Shown piece by piece: positions 1 to 4,625 of a stretch of 7,086 nt of DNA (positions are counted from its first letter, which is position 1; each line of letters starts with the position of its first letter). The translations under genes were made by a program, and so were the position numbers. This stretch comes from Candidatus Cloacimonadota bacterium. GTDB taxonomy: Bacteria; Cloacimonadota; Cloacimonadia; Cloacimonadales; TCS61. The stretch lies in the NCBI GenBank assembly GCA_030596265.1, contig JAUVKM010000103.1:1-7086 (forward strand), given 5' to 3'. The notes beneath the pieces are model-generated. The model worked only from the letters and a program-made list of their open reading frames with translations. It made no database searches and had not been told where the DNA came from.

Positions 1-1
1 T

Positions 2-358
2 GACGTTCCCATATTTGTAGAAAGATGGCCAAAAGAGATAAAATCATTCTATATGAAACGTGATAAAGATAATCCTGATCTTGTTTTGGGCGCAGATCTC
101 ATTGCTCCGGAAGGTTTTGGAGAGATCATTGGTGGATCACAGCGTGAAGATAATCACAATATCCTTTTGGATAGGATCAAGAAAGAAGGATACGATGTGA
201 AAGATTACCAGTGGTTCCTCGATCTTAGAAAATACGGCTCAGTACCACACAGTGGTTTTGGTATTGGACTTGAAAGATTAATACAGTGGATGAGTGGTAT
301 TCGTTATATTCGAGAAGTAATTCCATTCCCAAGAATGATAAACAGGATTTATCCGTAA
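2..358 (+). CDS. asnS: Asparaginyl-tRNA synthetase, C-terminal part (5' end outside window)
   Basis: This is the 3' end of a class II aminoacyl-tRNA synthetase that charges tRNA-Asn with asparagine in the cytosol. The open frame runs in from the left edge, starting [18 protein letters not shown], so the first Met in the window is internal. Visible residues 38-50 carry the [13 protein letters not shown] stretch typical of AsnRS. Residues 85-92 are class II motif 3 (GFGIGLER), whose Arg contacts ATP. The ending [16 protein letters not shown] is the family's usual C-terminus, so the 3' end is intact. The '[20 protein letters not shown]' block points to AsnRS over AspRS, which is the main alternative because the two are close relatives. 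About 118 residues are visible, well under half of the usual length of more than 400. The gene is followed directly by an intrinsic terminator, so it is probably not co-transcribed with the genes downstream. Confidence 0.92.
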   Translation, partial: DVPIFVERWPKEIKSFYMKRDKDNPDLVLGADLIAPEGFGEIIGGSQREDNHNILLDRIKKEGYDVKDYQWFLDLRKYGSVPHSGFGIGLERLIQWMSGIRYIREVIPFPRMINRIYP

Positions 359-383
359 CAGATAAGAAAAAATAGTTAATTAT

Positions 384-417
384 AAAATCTTCCAATTAAA
401 ATCTGGAAGGTTTTTTT
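384..417 (+). terminator. Intrinsic terminator of asnS
   Basis: A stem of CTTCCA (389-394) with TGGAAG (404-409) encloses a 9-base loop and is followed by seven T residues (411-417). The A-run before the stem (384-387) can pair with part of the T-tract and lengthen the stem. It lies 25 bases after the asnS stop codon. Confidence 0.85.
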
Positions 418-451
418 AGTAACTCAAAGCTTCTGCATTGAGATGTAGTTG

Positions 452-480
452 TTGACTTTTCATATTAAAGATTGTAAAGT
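452..480 (+). promoter_or_regulatory. Possible sigma-70-like promoter
   Basis: TTGACT (452-457) is separated by 17 bases from TAAAGT (475-480), giving five of six and four of six matches to the classical hexamers. No coding start lies near it on the + strand. The predicted transcript would begin at or just inside the palindromic element at 484-550. In DNA this AT-rich such matches arise by chance, and the promoter consensus of this lineage is unknown to me. Confidence 0.22.
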
Positions 481-483
481 AAA

Positions 484-550
484 TAGATTCCCAATCGGAG
501 TTGGGAATGACATTTGCTTTTATTGTTTTTCTCGCGAAAGCGGGAATCTA
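484..550. repeat. Nested palindromic element (REP/BIME- or MITE-like)
   Basis: The ends are a perfect 9-bp inverted repeat: TAGATTCCC (484-492) and GGGAATCTA (542-550). Each end also forms its own hairpin. On the left, ATTCCCAA (487-494) pairs with TTGGGAAT (501-508) around a 6-base loop. On the right, TTCTCGC (529-535) pairs with GCGGGAA (540-546), including one G-T pair, around a GAAA loop. Two outward-facing palindromes sharing a terminal motif resemble paired REP units (BIMEs) or a very small non-autonomous element. The TAGATTCCC / GGGAATGAC style is also familiar from dispersed intergenic repeats in other bacteria. No other copy is visible in this window, so the dispersed nature is inferred. 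Confidence 0.55.
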
Positions 551-841
551 ATGACCTCATTATTAAATGTAACGAAAATTATAAGTTTGTGATTAAATGC
601 TGAAATATAAACACTAATTGCTTAATCAATTCCGCAAAAAAATATAATTCACATCATACATCAACTGTTTAGAAATAAAAAAGATAAATTAAATAAACTT
701 CATTAATAATAGATTTGATAAACAAATTGATGTTTAGAATTTGTTGAATATTCAGTTTGGAATAACAATTGCATTTTTAATTTCTAGTCAAATAAGATGA
801 GAAACAAAATTTCTTGACTTAAATTGATAACATTAAATGAA

Positions 842-869
842 TTTAATCTGAAAATACAGAGATTATAAT
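842..869 (+). promoter_or_regulatory. Possible promoter of the secreted-protein cluster
   Basis: An exact TATAAT lies at 864-869, with only a poor -35 match (TTTAAT, 842-847) 16 bases upstream. A second candidate slightly further upstream pairs a good -35, TTGACT (814-819), with a poor -10 (837-842). Either would give a leader of roughly 80-115 bases before the start codon at 959. The choice between them cannot be made from sequence alone. Confidence 0.25.
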
Positions 870-946
870 TTCATAATATTTTTTGCATTGATATTTATTT
901 CAATATTTTTTTAACACAAGGTAAATGAGCTAATTCATTTTTTTTT

Positions 947-956
947 GAGGAGGAGG
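947..956 (+). promoter_or_regulatory. Tandem Shine-Dalgarno site for the first cluster gene
   Basis: GAGGAGGAGG holds two overlapping AGGAGG cores, at 948-953 and 951-956. The upstream core sits 5 bases before the ATG at 959, a normal distance; the downstream core sits only 2 bases away. It follows a T-run (939-946). This strong site fixes the start codon at 959 and suggests efficient translation of the cluster's lead gene. Confidence 0.8.
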
Positions 957-958
957 AA

Positions 959-1654
959 ATGAAATTCTTGTTATGTTTTTTATTTATTTTATTTATTAAT
1001 CAGTTATTTTGCCAAATCGATTTTTATATCGAAACAGATGAAACTTATTATACTTATGGACAGGATATTTTTATAACATTCAATCTCCATAATACAAGTC
1101 CCGATACCGTTATTGTAACATTTCCTAACAGCTTCCCTTTTAATTACTATATTGATGATGAAATATTCTCCCCTTATTCATGTCCAGTAATCTTCAATAT
1201 TCCAATTTCTCCTGATTCGACATTATCAACATGTTGTGTTCATTCAGACAATGTGAATATAGGTAATCATTTATTGATCGGAGAATTCCTTGGTTATCAA
1301 TTCAGTTGGTTTACAAACCCAATATTAATTATTGTTGAACAAGTTAGTGTTGTGAATCACGAATTACAACAAATTGGATGTAAATTATCAAATTATCCCA
1401 ATCCATTCAATCCAAGCACTACTATTTCTTTTTCAGTAACACAAAATTCCGGTTTTGTGACTTTAGATATCTATAATATCAAAGGGCAAAAAGTGAAATC
1501 TTTCCCAATTAACCAATTCACTAATTCACCAGTTCACCAAATAATTTGGGATGGAAAAGATTATAATAATAAACAAGTAAGCTCAGGAATATATTTCTAT
1601 AAATTGCAAACCGTAGATTTCCAACAAGTTAAGAAAATGATGTTAATAAAATAA
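959..1654 (+). CDS. Secreted protein with BsuPI-like domain and type IX sorting domain
   Basis: This is a 231-residue exported protein of unknown function. Residues 1-18 form a signal peptide, with a Lys at position 2, a hydrophobic core and probable cleavage after Cys18, leaving Gln at +1. Residues about 21-127 look like a BsuPI-type beta-sandwich, the family of the Bacillus intracellular proteinase inhibitor: 'Y.YGQDIFITFNLHNTSPDTVIVTFPNS' matches its 'ge.v.i.f.v.N.s...v.l.f..g' pattern, followed by a 'G.HLLIGEFLGY' strand. The assignment is by pattern only, and inhibitor activity should not be assumed. Residues 144-231 are the C-terminal sorting domain (YPNPFNP at 146-152, IYNIKGQKVK, IIWDGKD, SSGIYFYKL, ending KMMLIK). 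Three cysteines (75, 92, 93) in the N-terminal domain are unusual for this fold and may form a disulfide. The gene leads a three-gene cluster and has a very strong ribosome binding site; the next gene starts after 11 bases. Confidence 0.85.
   Translation: MKFLLCFLFILFINQLFCQIDFYIETDETYYTYGQDIFITFNLHNTSPDTVIVTFPNSFPFNYYIDDEIFSPYSCPVIFNIPISPDSTLSTCCVHSDNVNIGNHLLIGEFLGYQFSWFTNPILIIVEQVSVVNHELQQIGCKLSNYPNPFNPSTTISFSVTQNSGFVTLDIYNIKGQKVKSFPINQFTNSPVHQIIWDGKDYNNKQVSSGIYFYKLQTVDFQQVKKMMLIK
1508..1539 (+). repeat. Four degenerate 8-bp tandem repeats inside a sorting-domain coding region
   Basis: ATTAACCA, ATTCACTA, ATTCACCA and GTTCACCA follow each other without gaps. Eight bases is not a multiple of three, so each unit is read in a different frame; together they encode INQFTNSPVHQ. 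This segment fills the turn between the 'KGQKVK' strand and the 'IIWDGKD' strand of the sorting domain. Confidence 0.6.
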
Positions 1655-1665
1655 AGGGGAATATT

Positions 1666-3834
1666 ATGAAGAGAATTGTTATTTCATTATTTATTTTCAT
1701 TTTTACAATTTGCATTTTTGCTAATGATTTTATGCAATCGGCTCAAATAGCAATCGATGATCAAAATCAAATTATACGAACTGGAACAAGAACAGGACAC
1801 AGAGAGCAGGATTCGCCACCTGAGTATTCATTCATTCTCAATGGAGATGGTGATCCAACCACTTTTCTGGCAAACTCATACTATGATTATATGCCTTTCA
1901 GCTACAATGGACACAACGTAAGAATTCAACCGGAAATCTCAATGCCAAATGGATATCCTGCAGGTGGAGTGTATATTACTTATATGCGTTCTGAAACACC
2001 GAATGTTGGAATTGATCGTAGAGCTTACTTCAGTTATATCACTTCTGATGGGACACTTGGAGAAAGTAATTATATTAACACAAACCCAAGTGTAGTTCGA
2101 GAGGGATATACTTCATGTGCTGTTGACCCTTATACCGGTGATCCATTCGTAGTTTGGCATGCAGTAACAGAGCCAGATCTCAGTTATGACTGCCATATGT
2201 CATATTTTTTGTTTCATGCGACAGGTGGAGACTGGAGAACACCATTTATTGTTATTGATAACCCTGAAATGAGTATTGAACATACAGGACATTCAAATGA
2301 TGAATTTATCTGGCCTCAAGTACATATTGGCCCTTCGCCTATATCTGATCATCGAAGAGTTCATGTCTATGGGAATAACTATAACCATTATGGTGGTGGA
2401 GGTCCCAATAGCCTATATCTGTTTGCAGATTTTACTGATGAAGATTTATTAAATACATCAGATCTTGATTGGACAATACAGTCATTTTCATATTTTGATG
2501 AATTGCATTATAACGATATTGCCAGAGTAAACAAAGATATGATCGTAAGTAATGTAGATGGAAAAGTTGTTTTCTTTGGGAATGTAGCAGATTCTCTATT
2601 TGCTCTTTATAGTGATGATTACGGTGAGACATTTTCAAAATATACTCAACAATTAAAGCAGGAACTTCCAAACTTGATCAACATTCATACAGGACTACCA
2701 ATGTTCGGGGAAGAAGAATGGTTTGCACTTCCCTCATATGATCTAACACATTATAATGGTATATTTACAGGTGAGGATAATACGAAAGTGCAATGGATGA
2801 GTGGGATTAACTATAACTCACAAGAAAATATAAATATGGGTTTTTATATCCCAAAATATATCTATCCCAAAATATTTACATTCGATACAGAAACAAATGA
2901 ATTCAGTTTTTATGATCTGGATATCCAAGATACTGATCCTGGTGATGATCAGTTGGCAGTTGCTTATGATCTGAATGATGATGGGGAGATTGATGAGTAT
3001 GATGAAAATCTTGAACCTGTAATTCCTGCAAGCTGTCCAAGCTGGTTCTTTGAAGGTAATTGGCAGGATGCTTATTACATAGAAAGCAATTGCAAAATGA
3101 CATCAAATGGTAACTGGGTTGTTGGTGTATGGCATGATGGAGCAAAACTACAGAATGCATATTTTGAAGAACAGGGTTATGAAGGCTGGGTAGAACAACC
3201 TGAGATCTGTATTGTTATTTCTGATGATAATGGTGAAACCTGGTCGGATATTAGATACATCAATGCTAACCCTAATGATGCAGTTATAGACACAACATAT
3301 CATTATGATGGTAATTATACTCCGGAATTTGAGAATATGCTCCCTGTAAATGTTACACTTGGTGATAAATTAGAGATACTTAGCAATGAACCTGGTAATT
3401 ACCATGCTAAATTACATTTTGCTTTCTTTGATGATGAAATTTATGGTTCTTCATCTCCTAGTTCAGGGGGGGATCTCAGATATGCAGCAATCGATCTTGA
3501 GTTTCAGGAGCAATGGATAAATCCAACCTCAATTAATGAAGAAACTATTCCACATCCAGATGTTCAACTTTATAATTACCCCAACCCATTTAATCCAACT
3601 ACGACAATAGTATTCAATTTACCCGGAACGGAAGGCGCACAACTTGATATTTACAACATTAAAGGACAAAAGGTGAAGTCTTTCCCAATTAACCAGTTAG
3701 CTAATTCATCTGTTCACCAAGTTATCTGGGATGGGAAGGATTCCAATGATAAACGAGTTAGTTCGGGTATTTATTTGTATAAATTGAAAGCAGGAGATCT
3801 TCAGATAGTTAAGGAGATGATGTTGATTAAATAG
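1666..3834 (+). CDS. Secreted Asp-box (sialidase-like propeller) protein with type IX sorting domain
   Basis: A 722-residue exported protein of unknown substrate. Residues 1-19 are a signal peptide (CIFA, then NDF). The body, about 25-620, looks like a beta-propeller of the sialidase/BNR type. Two clear Asp-boxes are visible: S-D-D-Y-G-E-T-F at 316-323 and S-D-D-N-G-E-T-W at 519-526. Asp-boxes mark propeller blades and are structural, so they do not prove sialidase activity; I do not see a convincing catalytic set (Arg triad, Tyr/Glu pair). Residues 435-446 (DLNDDGEIDEYD) fit a 12-residue EF-hand or dockerin-type calcium loop, but the paired second loop of a dockerin is absent. The sorting domain occupies about 632-722, with YPNPFNP at 638-644 and the end MMLIK. 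Its 'KSFPINQ..NS.VHQ.IWDGKD' segment is nearly the same as in the gene upstream. A modest GGGG ribosome site sits in the 11-base gap (1656-1659). It may be a surface glycan- or protein-binding protein or a hydrolase. Confidence 0.85.
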   Translation: MKRIVISLFIFIFTICIFANDFMQSAQIAIDDQNQIIRTGTRTGHREQDSPPEYSFILNGDGDPTTFLANSYYDYMPFSYNGHNVRIQPEISMPNGYPAGGVYITYMRSETPNVGIDRRAYFSYITSDGTLGESNYINTNPSVVREGYTSCAVDPYTGDPFVVWHAVTEPDLSYDCHMSYFLFHATGGDWRTPFIVIDNPEMSIEHTGHSNDEFIWPQVHIGPSPISDHRRVHVYGNNYNHYGGGGPNSLYLFADFTDEDLLNTSDLDWTIQSFSYFDELHYNDIARVNKDMIVSNVDGKVVFFGNVADSLFALYSDDYGETFSKYTQQLKQELPNLINIHTGLPMFGEEEWFALPSYDLTHYNGIFTGEDNTKVQWMSGINYNSQENINMGFYIPKYIYPKIFTFDTETNEFSFYDLDIQDTDPGDDQLAVAYDLNDDGEIDEYDENLEPVIPASCPSWFFEGNWQDAYYIESNCKMTSNGNWVVGVWHDGAKLQNAYFEEQGYEGWVEQPEICIVISDDNGETWSDIRYINANPNDAVIDTTYHYDGNYTPEFENMLPVNVTLGDKLEILSNEPGNYHAKLHFAFFDDEIYGSSSPSSGGDLRYAAIDLEFQEQWINPTSINEETIPHPDVQLYNYPNPFNPTTTIVFNLPGTEGAQLDIYNIKGQKVKSFPINQLANSSVHQVIWDGKDSNDKRVSSGIYLYKLKAGDLQIVKEMMLIK
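3688..3719 (+). repeat. Second, more diverged copy of the 8-bp tandem repeat segment
   Basis: ATTAACCA, GTTAGCTA, ATTCATCT and GTTCACCA occupy the position equivalent to 1508-1539 in the preceding gene. The first and last units are identical between the two genes and the middle two have drifted. The flanking TCTTTCCCAATTAACCA is identical over 17 bases (1499-1515 and 3679-3695). It encodes INQLANSSVHQ. Confidence 0.55.
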
Positions 3835-3840
3835 GAGGAG
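3833..3840 (+). promoter_or_regulatory. Shine-Dalgarno site overlapping the upstream stop codon
   Basis: AGGAGGAG begins within the TAG stop codon (3832-3834) of the propeller gene and lies 5 bases before the ATG at 3846. This arrangement suits re-initiation or translational coupling and supports the two genes being on one messenger RNA. Confidence 0.75.
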
Positions 3841-3845
3841 ATATC

Positions 3846-4544
3846 ATGAGAAAAGTAAAATTTTTCAATTTTCTTTTAATAACGATTTTTTTCTTACAGT
3901 CAAAAGTTTATTCTCAAGTAATTGAATTTGAATCACATACAATAATTGGAGGAGATCTTGCTGCAAGAGGAGCCACATCTGTTTTTACCATTGATTTGGA
4001 CGATGATGGAGATATGGATGTACTTTCTGCTTCTTATAATGATTATAAAATTGCATGGTATCAGAATGACGGAGGTGAGAATTTCATTGATCATATTATT
4101 ACTACAGATGCAGGTTGGGCTCAATCAGTTTTTGCTGCTGATGTGGATAGTGATGGAGATATGGATGTACTTTCTGCTTCTTATTGGGATGATAAAATTG
4201 AATGGTATGAGAATTTACAAATCAATAGTAACATAGAAGTGAATAATCTTGTATTAAGTTTTAATTATATATCAAATTACCCAAATCCATTCAATCCTGA
4301 AACAACCATCTCATTTAATTTACCAGAAGAAGGTGATGTTCAGCTTGATATTTACAATATCAAAGGTCAAAAGGTAAAACAGCTTGTCAGCATTTCAGCT
4401 AATCAGTTTTCAGCAGGGCAGCATTCTGTGGTTTGGAATGGAAAAGATGAGAACAACAAACCAGTCTCTTCAGGAATTTATCTGTATAAATTGAAAATGG
4501 ATGGTAAAACAATTGCCAGTAAAAAATGTTTGTTGATGAAGTAG
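3846..4544 (+). CDS. Miniature secreted FG-GAP/VCBS-repeat protein with type IX sorting domain
   Basis: This is a 232-residue exported protein. Residues 1-23 are a signal peptide (VYS, then Gln at +1). Residues about 28-122 hold two FG-GAP/VCBS-type repeats with calcium loops: D50-L-D-D-D-G-D-M-D58 and D99-V-D-S-D-G-D-M-D107. Each is followed by 'VLSASY..DKI.WY.N', with a 49-residue period. This family usually has many more repeats per protein, often forming a seven-bladed propeller. Two repeats could not close a propeller, so this may be a shrunken derivative, a protein that assembles as an oligomer, or a decaying paralogue. Residues 143-232 are the sorting domain (YPNPFNP at 145-151), here with the ordinary 'NQFSAGQHSVVWNGKDENNKPVSSGIYLYKL' turn and not the variant of the two upstream genes. 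It ends SKKCLLMK, with an unusual Cys. It is the last gene of the cluster and is probably translationally coupled to the propeller gene. Confidence 0.87.
   Translation: MRKVKFFNFLLITIFFLQSKVYSQVIEFESHTIIGGDLAARGATSVFTIDLDDDGDMDVLSASYNDYKIAWYQNDGGENFIDHIITTDAGWAQSVFAADVDSDGDMDVLSASYWDDKIEWYENLQINSNIEVNNLVLSFNYISNYPNPFNPETTISFNLPEEGDVQLDIYNIKGQKVKQLVSISANQFSAGQHSVVWNGKDENNKPVSSGIYLYKLKMDGKTIASKKCLLMK
4004..4184 (+). repeat. Direct repeat encoding the two VCBS units
   Basis: A 34-base sequence is identical at 4004-4037 and 4151-4184, 147 bases (49 codons) apart. It covers the calcium loop and the VLSASY strand. Similarity continues to about 4060 and 4207 with a few differences. Identity without synonymous drift points to a recent unit duplication or to gene conversion. 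Confidence 0.85.
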
Positions 4545-4565
4545 GTTAAAAAGAAAGAACTATTT

Positions 4566-4606
4566 AAAAACAGCAACAGCCCCGGATTGCTCGGGGCTGT
4601 TGCTGT
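4566..4606 (-). terminator. Strong hairpin terminator of the minus-strand repeat-protein gene
   Basis: The arms at 4570-4584 and 4592-4606 form a perfect 15-bp stem with a CCCCG/CGGGG core and a 7-base loop. Read on the minus strand the stem runs into TTTTT (4566-4570) and further A/T sequence, a standard intrinsic terminator 20 bases after the TAG stop (4626-4628). Read on the + strand it has no T-tract, so it can serve the three-gene cluster only as a weak terminator or as a 3' end protecting hairpin. Confidence 0.85.
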
Positions 4607-4625
4607 GTACGATGAGGATTATGTA

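Larger units (their letters stand above)
418..958. other. AT-rich intergenic region, no gene recognised
   Basis: This 541-base stretch separates the asnS terminator from the secreted-protein cluster. I see no open frame with a ribosome binding site and no tRNA, riboswitch or rRNA signature. It contains a 67-base nested palindromic element near its left end, weak promoter-like hexamers, and a strongly AT-rich right half with T-runs (for example 875-884 and 902-912). The end nearest the next gene probably holds its promoter and 5' untranslated region. Confidence 0.7.

Noticed and set aside
53..358. Small stand-alone 101-residue protein starting at Met 53
   Set aside because: The frame is open to the left edge and the upstream codons encode conserved AsnRS sequence ([16 protein letters not shown]), so the Met is internal.
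551..958. Riboswitch or structured leader upstream of the cluster
   Set aside because: The region is almost uniformly A/T with only short, weak stems, and no known aptamer core could be recognised.
959..1015. Lipoprotein signal peptide in the first cluster gene (Cys18)
   Set aside because: The residues before Cys18 (QLF) do not fit a lipobox, which needs a small residue at -1. A type IX sorting tail also fits a normal signal peptidase I substrate better.
2432..2671. Minus-strand open frame opposite the propeller gene
   Set aside because: Low-complexity His/Gln/Leu-rich translation with no ribosome site, fully inside a convincing gene on the other strand.
2968..3003. Functional dockerin and cellulosome-type assembly
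   Set aside because: Only one calcium loop is present, it is internal, and no cohesin-like domain is visible.
2903..3160. Minus-strand His-rich open frame opposite the propeller gene
   Set aside because: The His/Gln richness is the reverse reading of Asp/Asn-rich codons on the + strand, and no independent gene signals are present.
3946..4236. Overlapping + strand frame rich in Met, Leu and Ile that looks membrane-like
   Set aside because: It is a shifted reading of the VCBS repeats, and its internal repetition follows the 147-base period of the real gene.
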